Source: Candidatus Dactylopiibacterium carminicum (lineage in GTDB: Bacteria; Pseudomonadota; Gammaproteobacteria; Burkholderiales; Rhodocyclaceae). Taken from it: a stretch of DNA of 61,169 nt. The translations under genes were made by a program, and so were the position numbers. The notes beneath the pieces are model-generated. The model was not told the DNA's origin and made no database searches. It saw only the letters and a program-made list of their open reading frames with translations. Below are positions 20,765 through 29,082 of this stretch, piece by piece; the stretch's first letter is position 1; every line of letters begins with the position of its first letter. The DNA lies in assembly GCF_014736495.1 (NCBI RefSeq), contig NZ_MDUX01000015.1, positions 1-61,169 of the forward strand, in the 5' to 3' direction.

Positions 20765-22087
20765 TCAGGACTCCAGCACCGGCAGATCGAGCGGTGCCTG
20801 CGGCAGGGTCAGCAGCACCTTGTCCACGCGGTGCTTGTCCATGTCGACCACCTCGAAGCGCATGCCAAGGCATTCGAAGTAATCCGCCGGGCGCGGTACG
20901 CGCCCCAGCATGTGCATGACGAAACCACCGATGGTGTGGAAACGGCCAGAATCGAAGCCAGGCAGCTCCCCGAGCTCGAAAAGATCGGCAAAGCGCTCCA
21001 GCGTCATGGAAGCATCCAGCAGCCAGCTGCCATCCTCGCGTTGCACTGCGTCGGCTTCGGCTTCTTCATCGTCGGCCGGCATCTCGCCGACGATGGCGGT
21101 GAGTACATCGGTCAGCGATACGACGCCTTTCAGCTCGCCATATTCATCGACGACCAGCGCAAACTGCACACGCGACTTGCGGAAATTTTCCAGCAGTTGC
21201 GAAGTGGTCACAGTTTCCGGCACATACAGCGGCGTACGGGTTGCTGCTTCGATATCGAGTTGCTCACCAGCCAGTGCGGGCTTGAGCAGATCAGCAACGT
21301 GCAACACGCCGATGATGTTCTCCAGCCCGTCACGACAGACCACCAGACGACCGTATTCGCTGTCGGCAATAGTCTTGCGTGCATCCTCGATGTCTTCCAG
21401 ATCGATGAATTCCACGTCCTTGCGTGGCGTCATGATGGTGCCGATGCGTTGCTCGTCCAGGCGCAGCACGTTGGAGACGATTTCCTGCTCGCTCTCGTGG
21501 AACACGCCGGCTTCCGCGCCCTGCTCCATCAGCACCTTAATTTCTTCGTTGGTCACCGGCGGCTCTCCCGAGCGGCGGGTAGCGTTGAAGAAGCGCAGGA
21601 TGGCGTCACTGGAAACTGAGAATAGCCAAACCAGTGGCTTGGTAGCATGAGCCAGCCAGACCATGGGACGGGCGATGAACGAGGAGATGCTTTCCGGTGC
21701 CAGCAAGGCCAGGCGCTTGGGCACCAGTTCGCCCAACACAACGGAAAGATAGGTGATGAACACCACGACCGCGCCCACGGAAAGCGGACGGGCATAACTG
21801 GTCAGCCATTCGAACTGGACCAGCCAGGCTTCGATCGGACGGGCCAACGCATCCTCACCGACGACGCCGCTGAGAATCCCGATCGAGGTAATGCCGACCT
21901 GGATGGTCGACAGGAAGGAAGACGGTTCGTCATGCAGCCGTATTGCGACCTCTGCGCCCTTCGAACCTTCGTCTGCAAGCCTTTGCAAACGGGCCTTGCG
22001 GGAAGACACCATGGCAATCTCTGACATGGCAAAGATCCCGTTCAGGGCAATCAGCAGCAACAGCAGCAGGAACAAATTCATACTCAT
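20765..22087 (-). CDS. CNNM/CorC-family (hemolysin-like) membrane protein with CBS domains
   Basis: About 440 residues. Order: DUF21/CNNM membrane domain with a hydrophobic N-terminus (MSMNLFLLLLLLIALNGIFAM) and further helices to about residue 190; two CBS domains (from RIGTIMTPRKDVEFIDL onward); a C-terminal CorC/HlyC domain. Homologues are linked to Mg2+/Co2+ transport or resistance rather than to hemolysis. ATG at 22087 or 22081 begins the first helix; the open frame 48 codons further upstream lacks membrane-protein character. It is divergent from the OFA transporter gene. Confidence 0.9.
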   Translation of the reverse strand: MSMNLFLLLLLLIALNGIFAMSEIAMVSSRKARLQRLADEGSKGAEVAIRLHDEPSSFLSTIQVGITSIGILSGVVGEDALARPIEAWLVQFEWLTSYARPLSVGAVVVFITYLSVVLGELVPKRLALLAPESISSFIARPMVWLAHATKPLVWLFSVSSDAILRFFNATRRSGEPPVTNEEIKVLMEQGAEAGVFHESEQEIVSNVLRLDEQRIGTIMTPRKDVEFIDLEDIEDARKTIADSEYGRLVVCRDGLENIIGVLHVADLLKPALAGEQLDIEAATRTPLYVPETVTTSQLLENFRKSRVQFALVVDEYGELKGVVSLTDVLTAIVGEMPADDEEAEADAVQREDGSWLLDASMTLERFADLFELGELPGFDSGRFHTIGGFVMHMLGRVPRPADYFECLGMRFEVVDMDKHRVDKVLLTLPQAPLDLPVLES

Positions 22088-22393
22088 ACAGGGGTGCCGG
22101 CCAGATCCGGCTAGGGATGAACACAGCTGCAGCATAACATGCTCATTTTTCCGGGCTGGGCATGAGGAGTACTCGGTGCCATCCGGCCCGACACCCAATG
22201 CGGATCCATCAAGGGTATCCACGGCCAACAAGTCCGCTCCAACGGTGACGCGAGCCCTCGCATACCGGAAGAATGTCGCGGCGCAGCAAAGATTCTCAGA
22301 AAAAATCCTTGATAATCATCAATCAAGACGCGCTCCAGCTATCAGAGACTGATCAAAGTCTCATTTCGGCAACATTCACTTGAGGTATCCCAA
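22088..22393. other. 306-bp divergent regulatory region with two small palindromes
   Basis: No gene is seen. CTTGAT (22308-22313) and ATCAAG (22322-22327) form one spaced inverted repeat. GAGACT (22345-22350) and AGTCTC (22357-22362) form a second around GATCAA, 32 bases before the OFA transporter start. The second could be an operator or a leader stem-loop. Promoters for both flanking genes must lie here. Confidence 0.5.
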
Positions 22394-23659
22394 ATGAAGA
22401 ACCGATGGCTCATCGCCCTGGCTGCAGTAGGTATCCACATCTGCATAGGCTCGGCTTACTCCTGGAGCGTGTTCTCCAAACCCCTGCAGGCAGCCTTCGG
22501 CTGGAGCCTCAAGGAGGCCAACCTGACTTTTGGCATCGCAATCTTCTTCCTGGGCATGTCTGCCGCAGTGATGGGGCACTACGTCGAGCGTAACGGCCCG
22601 CGCAAGGCTGGCATGCTGGCCGCCATCTTCTGGGGGCTCGGCCTGATCGGTGCCGGCCTGGCAACCAAGATCGGCAATCTCTGGCTGTTGTGGCTCTCCT
22701 ATGGCGTGATAGGCGGCATAGGCCTGGGGACAGGCTATGTGACGCCCGTCTCCACGCTGGTCAAATGGTTCCCGGACCGCCGCGGGCTAGCGACCGGGAT
22801 GGCCATCATGGGTTTCGGCTTCGCTTCGATGATCGCCGCGCCCATCATGGCCAAGCTGATCGAGGCGCTGGGCGTTTCCACCACCTTCTTCATCATGGGC
22901 TCCGCTTACCTGGTGATCATGATGTCTTCCGCGCGTTACCTTGAGCCGCCGCCCAAGGACTGGAAACCAGCTGGCTGGGACGGCTCCATGGCCAACAAGA
23001 ACGTCAAGGCGGACCTTTCCAACGTGACGGCCAACGAAGCGGTACGCACAAAACCCTTCTACGGCTTGTGGATCATGATGTTCATCAACATCACTTGTGG
23101 CATCGCGATCATTTCGGTCGCCTCACCACTGGCACAGGAAGTCACCGGCATAAGCGCGCTGGCCGCAGGCGCCATCGTGGGTCTGGTCGGCGTATTCAAC
23201 GGGCTGGGCCGTATTGGCTGGGCCACGGCATCCGACTATCTGGGCCGGCCGAACACCTACATCATCTTCTTCGCCTTCCAGATCGTAGCGTTCTACTTCC
23301 TGCCCTCGCTGTCAGCCGCGCTGATCTTCCAGGTCGTGCTGTATGCAATCATGACCTGCTACGGCGGCGGTTTCGCCACGCTGCCGGCCTACATCGGCGA
23401 TCTCTTCGGCACCAAGCAGATTTCGGCGATCCATGGCTACGTGCTTACTGCCTGGGCCATGGCCGGCGTGGTCGGCTCCGGCCTGGCCTCCTTCCTGCGC
23501 GAACAGACCGGCAGTTACGCTGCCATGATGCAGGTGTTTGCGGCGATCTTTGCTGTCGCGTTGGTGGTTTCCATTGCCATGAAGATCTATGTCGCACGCG
23601 CTCACGCCGCAAGGCAGCGGCCCGATCGCGATCAACTGGCAACGGAAAAGGCCGTCTGA
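22394..23659 (+). CDS. OFA-family major facilitator (oxalate/formate antiporter-like)
   Basis: The 421-residue protein has twelve predicted membrane helices with the OFA-type N-terminus (MKNRWLIALAAVGIHICIGSAYSWSVF), the WFPDRRGLATGMAIMGFG segment after helix 4 and the GRIGWATASDYLGRPNTY loop between helices 8 and 9. OFA members exchange or import small organic acids (oxalate, formate, pyruvate, lactate). The substrate cannot be named from sequence. It has a long upstream region with palindromes and a hairpin plus terminator downstream, so it is a single-gene unit. Confidence 0.9.
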   Translation: MKNRWLIALAAVGIHICIGSAYSWSVFSKPLQAAFGWSLKEANLTFGIAIFFLGMSAAVMGHYVERNGPRKAGMLAAIFWGLGLIGAGLATKIGNLWLLWLSYGVIGGIGLGTGYVTPVSTLVKWFPDRRGLATGMAIMGFGFASMIAAPIMAKLIEALGVSTTFFIMGSAYLVIMMSSARYLEPPPKDWKPAGWDGSMANKNVKADLSNVTANEAVRTKPFYGLWIMMFINITCGIAIISVASPLAQEVTGISALAAGAIVGLVGVFNGLGRIGWATASDYLGRPNTYIIFFAFQIVAFYFLPSLSAALIFQVVLYAIMTCYGGGFATLPAYIGDLFGTKQISAIHGYVLTAWAMAGVVGSGLASFLREQTGSYAAMMQVFAAIFAVALVVSIAMKIYVARAHAARQRPDRDQLATEKAV

Positions 23660-23681
23660 CGGCCTGCCACCCTGCGCAGGG

Positions 23682-23710
23682 AAGCCCGCCCTGACCCGGC
23701 GGGCTTTTTT
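23682..23710 (+). terminator. Rho-independent terminator after the OFA transporter
   Basis: AAGCCCGCC (23682-23690), loop CTGACCC, GGCGGGCTT and a run of six Ts form a classical terminator. A second perfect 7-bp inverted repeat (GGCCGTC-T-GACGGCC, 23650-23664) overlaps the stop codon. Confidence 0.9.
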
Positions 23711-23742
23711 ATTGTCAGAATGACGGCTTCAAGGAGCCTGCA

Positions 23743-24390
23743 ATGGACATTCGACTGCACTCTGCCTCAGATACAACCAGCCTGGATCTCGCGCTTGCCG
23801 ATCACGTCGGTAGACATCTCGATGCTGCATTAGTCGCGCGTGGCGAGGCTTGGCTGGTGGTTTCCGGCGGACGCACGCCACAAGGCCTGTTTGCGCATCT
23901 GGCGCGGCAGCCACGCAATTGGTCGCGTGTATCCGTCACCTTGGCCGATGAGCGCTGCATTCCTGCCGACGACGCCCTGAGCAACACCCGCCTGATCCGT
24001 GAGCATCTGCAACAGAAAACTGCCGCTGCCCTGCGTTTCGTACCGCTAACAGAAAACACGCACTTTCCTGCGCAATTCGATTTCGTGCTGCTAGGCATGG
24101 GAGATGATGGCCATACCGCTTCCATTTTCCCCGACAGTCCGCAACGCGATGCCGCGCTGGCCATCGACGCTCCGGACTGGCTGCAAGTCGATGGTGGCAA
24201 TCCTGTACCACAACGCATCACTCTGAGCGCTCGTCGCCTGCTCGCCAGCCGCTCGCTGGCACTGCATGTAACCGGCGAACGCAAGTGGCAGCTCCTGGCT
24301 CAGGTACTGGCCCGACCACAGCCCGCACTGCCGGTCAGCCAACTGTTGCATGCGCCACACCCTGACAAGGCCCTTTTCTGGGCCCCCTGA
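23743..24390 (+). CDS. pgl: 6-phosphogluconolactonase
   Basis: 215 residues of the DevB-type family. It hydrolyses 6-phosphogluconolactone in the oxidative pentose phosphate or Entner-Doudoroff pathway. Motifs seen are VVSGGRTPQGLFAHLA, VTLADERCIPADDALSNTRLI and LLGMGDDGHTASIFP. ATG at 23743 has AAGGAG at 23731-23736. It is 41 bases upstream of pgi, and both are on one strand, so they probably form an operon; neither zwf nor edd is in the window. Confidence 0.95.
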   Translation: MDIRLHSASDTTSLDLALADHVGRHLDAALVARGEAWLVVSGGRTPQGLFAHLARQPRNWSRVSVTLADERCIPADDALSNTRLIREHLQQKTAAALRFVPLTENTHFPAQFDFVLLGMGDDGHTASIFPDSPQRDAALAIDAPDWLQVDGGNPVPQRITLSARRLLASRSLALHVTGERKWQLLAQVLARPQPALPVSQLLHAPHPDKALFWAP

Positions 24391-24431
24391 ACAACACAGC
24401 CTGCAGACTGAAAACCGGATAGTTCTTCATC

Positions 24432-26057
24432 ATGAACCCTGCTCAAACCACTGCCTGGACCGGACTCGCCGAGCATGCCACCCGGCTGGCATCGCAACAC
24501 CTGCGCGAGCTCTTTGCCAACGATCCTGCACGCGCCATGCGCCTGCGCGCCCAGGCTTGCGGCATCCTGCTCGACTATTCAAAGAACCGGGTCGATGGCC
24601 CTGTGCTGCACGATCTGCTAGCCCTGGCCGAAGCTTGCGGCCTGCACGCACGCATCGAAGCGATGTTCACCGGAGCGCCCATCAATGGCACAGAAGGCCG
24701 CGCCGTGCTGCACACGGCGCTGCGCAGCCAGGACGACACGCCCGTATTCGTCGCCGGTGAGAATATCCTGCCCGCAATCCGTGCCGTACGCGCGAGCTGT
24801 CACGTCTTTGCCGGACGTGTACGCAGTGGCGAATGGCGAGGCTATGACGGCCAGACCATCACCGACGTCGTCAATATCGGCATCGGCGGCTCCGATCTAG
24901 GGCCGCTGATGGTCTGCGAGGCACTCAAACCCTATGCCGACGGACCGCGGGCACACTTCGTCTCCAACGTCGACAGCCTGCATCTGACGCAAACACTGGC
25001 CACACTGGACCCAGCCCGTACCCTGTTCATCATCGCCTCCAAGACCTTCACCACGCTGGAAACGCTCACCAATGCGCGCACTGCTCGTGCCTGGCTGGTT
25101 GCGGCTGGAGGTGAGGCAGCAGTGGCCCGCCATTTCGTGGCGGTCTCCACCAATGCGGAAAAGGTGGCGGCCTTCGGCATCGATCCGACCAACATGTTCG
25201 GCTTCTGGGACTGGGTGGGAGGCCGCTACTCACTGTGGAGTGCCATTGGCTTGCCTATCGCGCTCGCCATCGGCCCGCAACGCTTCGACGAACTGCTGGC
25301 AGGCGCCTACGCCATGGACCAGCACTTCCGCCATGCGCCACTGGACAGAAACCTGCCCGTGCTGATGGCCCTGCTGGGCATCTGGTACGTCAATTTCCTC
25401 GATTGCCACAGTCAGGTCGTCGCTCCATACAACCAGACTCTGCACCGCCTGCCTGCCTTCCTGCAGCAGCTGGACATGGAATCCAACGGCAAGCGGGTGC
25501 GCGGCGATGGGGAGGCTGTCGGCTACGCCACTGGTCCGGTGATTTGGGGAGAGCCCGGCACCAATGGCCAACATGCCTTCTTCCAGCTCTTGCACCAGGG
25601 TAGCCAGATCATCCCCGTCGACTTCATCCTCGCTCTCAAGCAGCCAGGCCAGATCGCGGTCCACCGGCGTGCACAGATCGCCAACTGTCTGGCCCAAGCA
25701 GCTGCATTGATGCAGGGCAAGACCGAGGACGAAGTCCGCGCGGAGATGCGGGCAAAAGATATCCCTGATGGCGAGATCGAAAAACTGCTGCCACACCGAG
25801 TGTTCCCGGGCAATCGACCGAGCAATCTGCTACTGATGGACGATCTCTCGCCCGAAAGCTTGGGTGCGCTGCTGGCGCTGTATGAACACAAGGTCTTCGT
25901 GCAAGGCGTGGTCTGGGGAGTCAACTCCTTCGATCAATGGGGCGTGGAGCTGGGCAAACAGCTCGCCAGCGGCCTGGAGCAACGCCTGGACGGCAGCACT
26001 ACACCAGCCTACGACCCGTCCACCGAAGCGTTGCTGGCCTATATCGCCCGGCAATGA
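24432..26057 (+). CDS. pgi: Glucose-6-phosphate isomerase
   Basis: The 541-residue enzyme interconverts glucose 6-phosphate and fructose 6-phosphate. Signatures are [34 protein letters not shown], the [11 protein letters not shown] segment and [16 protein letters not shown] with the conserved lysine. Length is normal for a bacterial PGI. Placement after pgl supports a sugar-phosphate operon. A GCCGGGC-ATAA-GCCCGGC hairpin at 26096-26113 follows the gene but lacks a T run. Confidence 0.97.
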   Translation: MNPAQTTAWTGLAEHATRLASQHLRELFANDPARAMRLRAQACGILLDYSKNRVDGPVLHDLLALAEACGLHARIEAMFTGAPINGTEGRAVLHTALRSQDDTPVFVAGENILPAIRAVRASCHVFAGRVRSGEWRGYDGQTITDVVNIGIGGSDLGPLMVCEALKPYADGPRAHFVSNVDSLHLTQTLATLDPARTLFIIASKTFTTLETLTNARTARAWLVAAGGEAAVARHFVAVSTNAEKVAAFGIDPTNMFGFWDWVGGRYSLWSAIGLPIALAIGPQRFDELLAGAYAMDQHFRHAPLDRNLPVLMALLGIWYVNFLDCHSQVVAPYNQTLHRLPAFLQQLDMESNGKRVRGDGEAVGYATGPVIWGEPGTNGQHAFFQLLHQGSQIIPVDFILALKQPGQIAVHRRAQIANCLAQAAALMQGKTEDEVRAEMRAKDIPDGEIEKLLPHRVFPGNRPSNLLLMDDLSPESLGALLALYEHKVFVQGVVWGVNSFDQWGVELGKQLASGLEQRLDGSTTPAYDPSTEALLAYIARQ

Positions 26058-26284
26058 CTCTTCCGGTCGCAATGGCCGGCCATTTCCGGAGCATCGCCGG
26101 GCATAAGCCCGGCATCCCCGCCCTGATACTGATACCGCCGCGGGCATGCTACTTGCAGTTTTCTGTCATCCATCGACGCCAGGAATACAGATCCGGTTGA
26201 CCTGGATACAACGGCCAGGCGCATTGCTAGGAAATGCCCCCACAGCCTGAGCCGCTCCCGCTTTCCGTTCTCAAGGAGTGTTGC

Positions 26285-27172
26285 ATGCATTTCCCAAGAC
26301 TGGCCATGCTCGTCATGTGCCTGGCACTGCCCATGGCCCACGCAGCCGATACGCTGGACCGAATACGCCAGACGCAGACTATCACCATCGGCAACTGAGA
26401 GGCTGCCCGCCCTTTCTCCTTCCTGACGCCAGAAGGCCAGGCGAGTGGCTATTCCATTGAGTTATGCCATAAGGTTGTAGAGCGTATCCGCAAGGAACTC
26501 AAGCTCTCCGAACTGAAGCCCCGTTATGTCACCGTCAGTGGCGCCGAGCGCATTCCCAAGCTGCTGAGTGGTGAAATCGACCTGGAGTGCGGCTCTACCA
26601 CCAACACCAAGGCACGACAAGAACAAGCCGCGTTTTCCTACACCATCTTCGTCGCCGGCATGAAGGTGCTTACGCGCAAGGACGCGAGCATCTCGGACAT
26701 CCGTAGCCTGAATGGTGCAGGCGTGGCACTGAGCAAGGGCACGACCTCTGAAAAACTCTTCCTGCAACTACGCGAGAAGGAAATCCAGACCATGGCCTTG
26801 CAGACTTTTCCTTCGAATGTCGAGGCGCTCAAAGCACTGACCGAAGACAAGGTATCCGCCTTTCCGCAGGATGACGTCCTGCTCTCCGGAGTCATCTCCA
26901 CCCTGCCGGACCGTGACCGTTACATCCTCGCTGGAGAATATCTCTCCATTGAGCCCTACGCGATCATGGTTCGCAAGGAAGACAAGGCACTGCTTGCGTT
27001 GGTCGATGCCACGCTGGCCAGCCTCTATGGTTCTGGAGAAATTCATCGCATCTACGACCGCTGGTTCAACACCAGCCAGTTGCAAGTACCGATCTCCCGA
27101 CTCACACGCGAAGCCTTCACACGCCCCTCACGTGACTCCGGTTTCGCCAAAGTTCTGGGCTACACGCTGTAG
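26285..27172 (+). pseudogene. Amino-acid ABC-type periplasmic binding protein, broken by one internal TGA
   Basis: ATG at 26285 follows AAGGAG (26273-26278) and opens a signal peptide (LVMCLALPMAHA). The frame stops at TGA 26396-26398, exactly where relatives read IG(N/H)REAARPFSF; a CGA-to-TGA change would explain it. After the stop the same frame continues without a break to 27172 as a complete bacterial extracellular solute-binding family 3 domain (GYSIELCHKVVERI, IDLECGSTTNTKARQ, SAFPQDDVLLSGV, IHRIYDRWFNTSQL). About 295 codons in all. No ABC permease or ATPase gene is next to it. Confidence 0.85.
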
Positions 27173-27186
27173 GAATGATTCGATAG

Positions 27187-27217
27187 TAAAAAAGCCCCAT
27201 TTGGGGCGCTTTTTTTT
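27187..27217 (+). terminator. Rho-independent terminator after the broken binding-protein gene
   Basis: AAAAAAGCCCC-ATTT-GGGGC followed by GC and a run of eight Ts, 15 bases after the stop codon. The intact terminator and leader suggest recent inactivation of the gene. Confidence 0.85.
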
Positions 27218-27272
27218 GTTCGTGGCGGGGACCTCCTCTCTTCCAGGAAGAACGGAGGGCATACCGGGGTTG

Positions 27273-27893
27273 ATGGCACGGCTGATCTATGGCGCGGTGC
27301 TTCGGGTGCATGAGTGCTGCACGCTGCTGATGCCCGGCATTAGTCGTTGGTATTGGGAGACACTCGTGCTCTGCATTCCTAAAGGGTCCAAGCCCCGTCG
27401 CGCCTCCCAACGCATTCATTGCGGCGCCCCCATAGAACTCATGCCTCATCCTTCACGTTTGTCGTGCGCTGAATTGGAGCCACGGACTCAGGGGAACCTC
27501 AAGGGTCCCAGAATCGCAACGGTGTCTGGCTGCATGGTCGTCATCCCTAGCAGCTGTTCCGAAGGAGGGATATCGCCCCCGTGTTGTTTGAAGTCAGACA
27601 ACCAATTCTCAAAAGCAATCCCTAAGGGCTTGGCGTGGCAAAGAAACAAGCCTAAGGCAGGATGTGCCACAAAGAACTCCGATCTGAAACCATATCAGGG
27701 CACCTCGGGAACGCACAGCAGCATCTGTCCCGCACGCGCCCCCAAGCACCGGAGCCATCCGCAATTCGGTTTCACGACGAGGCTAGGGCTAATCGCGGAC
27801 ACTCACTCCCTCTGCACACCCAAAAAACTGCCTAAACCGGGAAGTCTAGAAGGGATTTCCCCCGCACTACCTGAGTCGCCCCAGCTTCCCTAG
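27273..27893 (+). other. Open reading frame of 206 codons of doubtful status
   Basis: This frame runs from ATG 27273 to a TAG inside the IS relic. The predicted protein is rich in Pro, Ser, Lys, Cys and Arg, has no recognisable domain, lacks the GC-rich third codon positions of neighbouring genes, and has a poorly spaced GGAGG. A decayed reading on the opposite strand looks more protein-like. It may be a chance opening in foreign DNA. Confidence 0.15.
27488..27694 (-). pseudogene. Unrecognised protein fragment in the foreign-looking island
   Basis: About 68 codons end ILGPLRFP-stop and contain FVAHPALGLFLCHAKPLGIA and WLSDFKQHGGDIPPSEQLLG, which reads like the C-terminal part of a real protein. 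The same frame continues upstream with two in-frame stops (near 27695 and 27802) before reaching the IS relic. No family was recognised. It could also be a conserved non-coding repeat read by chance. Confidence 0.3.
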
Positions 27894-27973
27894 ACAGTTC
27901 CAAGCTCCATGAAATACTGCTTTTCGTAGCCTATCGGAGGCATGCCATTCGCCTTACTTTGCTGATGCCATTC
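27872..27973 (-). mobile_element. Relic of an IS3-type element: inverted repeat and last codons of a transposase
   Basis: Bases 27872-27897 match the contig-end IS terminus (61115-61140) at 21 of 26 positions, both starting TGA(G/A)TCGCCCC and ending CTAGACA. Reading inward on the minus strand, 27 codons before the TAG at 27890-27892 give PPIGYEKQYFMELGTV, which resembles the end of IS3-family OrfB (compare SPxxYExxxF). The rest of the element is missing or too decayed to read, so it is a remnant of a related but not identical IS. Confidence 0.5.
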
Positions 27974-28272
27974 TTATGGATGAGATTACCGTTCTCGTCG
28001 TATTAATAGCTAGTAGCCTCACCACACTGAAGGAGCCGGCTGTTGATGCCATAGTCTAGTCGCCGCCGAACCTGCGGTGGTAGGCACGGTTGGCCACAGT
28101 GCCGAGCGCGAAGGTTCCCGAGGGGGATGGTGCCCAGTTCGCCATACGCATTGTAGCCGTGCCAATCTTCGTCCGCCCAGATAAGTCGGCACTGAAACTT
28201 CTCTATCCAGAAGAAAGCGTGTTTGAAGCACGTGCGCAAATATGGACGAGATGTGGTGTGGGTAAAAACAAA

Positions 28273-28294
28273 AAAGCGCCCTGAAAGGCGCTTT
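28273..28294 (-). terminator. Terminator of the tRNA-Ser gene
   Basis: On the minus strand AAAGCGCC and GGCGCTTT pair over 8 bp with a 6-base loop and lead into T6GT5. It lies 14 bases beyond the encoded CCA of the tRNA. Confidence 0.8.
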
Positions 28295-28307
28295 CTGTCT
28301 ATGTTTC

Positions 28308-28398
28308 TGGCGGAGAGGGGGGGATTCGAACCCCCGTCAGGATATTATCCTGAACACGCTTTCCAGGCGTGCGACTTAAACCACTCATCCACCTCTCC
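28308..28398 (-). tRNA. tRNA-Ser (anticodon GGA)
   Basis: A 91-base class II tRNA with a long variable arm. The 5' strand GGAGAGG pairs with CCTCTCC before discriminator G and an encoded CCA (28308-28310). The anticodon stem-loop is CACGC-CTGGAAA-GCGTG, giving anticodon GGA (28362-28364 on the + strand), and the T-loop is GGTTCGAATCC. It reads serine codons TCC/TCT. Confidence 0.96.
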
Positions 28399-28455
28399 GC
28401 GAAGCTCGGCATTATAGCCAGGCTCTGACCAAGGAGGCAAGATCTCTTCACTCTT

Positions 28456-28992
28456 TCAACGAAGCAAAGGCTTGACGCGTGCCTTGAAAGCCGCAGCATG
28501 CTCTGCACGTTGCGTCTGGTTGAGTGCGACGATGATCTCGTTACCCAGCCGGATGTACTCGCGAAGGCAATCCGCCTTGTTCAGCTGTTTCTGGAAGGCG
28601 CGTGCACGTTGCGGAAAATGTTCCCGTGCAACTTCAGCGTAAAGCTTCTGCAGCGCCTGAAAACGCGCATCTTCATCCCCCATGAGGGTCGTTGCCACAG
28701 CTTCGGAGATCGGAGCCTCCATGACAGGCGGCACCATTGAAACCGGAATCGCGTCGGCCTTCTGTTCGATCAACCCTGCAATCTGCAGATGCTGGAAATG
28801 CTGTTGATCCTCATAGCCGATTCCCACGCCGGACAGTGTGCTGACCAGGTCGAACACGCTGCGACAGCCATCGATCATGATCAGCAGGGAGCGAGCGCGA
28901 GGGTGCAGACGCAGGCGTCGCAGCTGGATTTCCTCGACTCCGGCCGGAGTCTTGGTGAAGACCAAACCATCCATCTGGATTTCTTTCAACAT
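28456..28992 (-). CDS. Unknown protein with a winged-helix-like N-terminus
   Basis: The 178-residue protein is not recognised. The first 80 residues (FTKTPAGVEEIQLRRLRLHPRAR, LIMIDGCRSVFDLVSTL) follow a pattern found at the start of several betaproteobacterial regulatory proteins (TPxGxEEIxxR, LxPRxRxxLIxIDG). The C-terminal 90 residues are alpha-helical and charged. There is no signal peptide or membrane segment. A perfect 21-base palindrome resembling a Fur box lies 15 bases upstream, suggesting iron control. ATG at 28992 is taken; Met7 (28974) is also possible. Confidence 0.65.
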   Translation of the reverse strand: MLKEIQMDGLVFTKTPAGVEEIQLRRLRLHPRARSLLIMIDGCRSVFDLVSTLSGVGIGYEDQQHFQHLQIAGLIEQKADAIPVSMVPPVMEAPISEAVATTLMGDEDARFQALQKLYAEVAREHFPQRARAFQKQLNKADCLREYIRLGNEIIVALNQTQRAEHAAAFKARVKPLLR

Positions 28993-29006
28993 TGTTTGGG
29001 ATTACT

Positions 29007-29027
29007 GCATAAGAATAATTCTTATGC
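29007..29027 (-). promoter_or_regulatory. Fur-box-like palindrome upstream of the unknown 178-aa gene
   Basis: Arms GCATAAGAAT (29007-29016) and ATTCTTATGC (29018-29027) are perfect inverted repeats around one A. The core TAAGAAT-A-ATTCTTA resembles the 7-1-7 Fur motif TGATAAT-N-ATTATCA (5 of 7 in each arm) and the AGAAT-N-ATTCT form common in Fur boxes. It sits where a promoter or operator for the gene starting at 28992 would be. Confidence 0.5.
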
Positions 29028-29082
29028 CCCCGTATTTTCAATGTGTTGTTGAACCAAACCGTGACAAAGCGCTTGGCGGCAT

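Larger units (their letters stand above)
27173..28272. other. 1.1-kb lower-GC island without an intact gene
   Basis: Between the broken binding-protein gene and tRNA-Ser the base composition is visibly lower in GC than the flanks and no intact, recognisable gene is present. It holds a terminator, two doubtful reading frames and an IS relic. From about 28000 to 28260 the minus strand has a 78-codon frame with no recognisable family. Position beside a tRNA gene fits an old integration site. Confidence 0.5.

Noticed and set aside
23312..23635. Minus-strand frame antisense to the OFA transporter
   Set aside because: Shadow frame of a real gene with no family or start signal.
28003..28239. Possible RHS/YD-repeat remnant (a YDENGNLIHKNG-like string at about 27965-28000)
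   Set aside because: Only one copy of the YDxxGN pattern, no repeat series, and the overlapping frame is better explained as the IS3-type transposase end.
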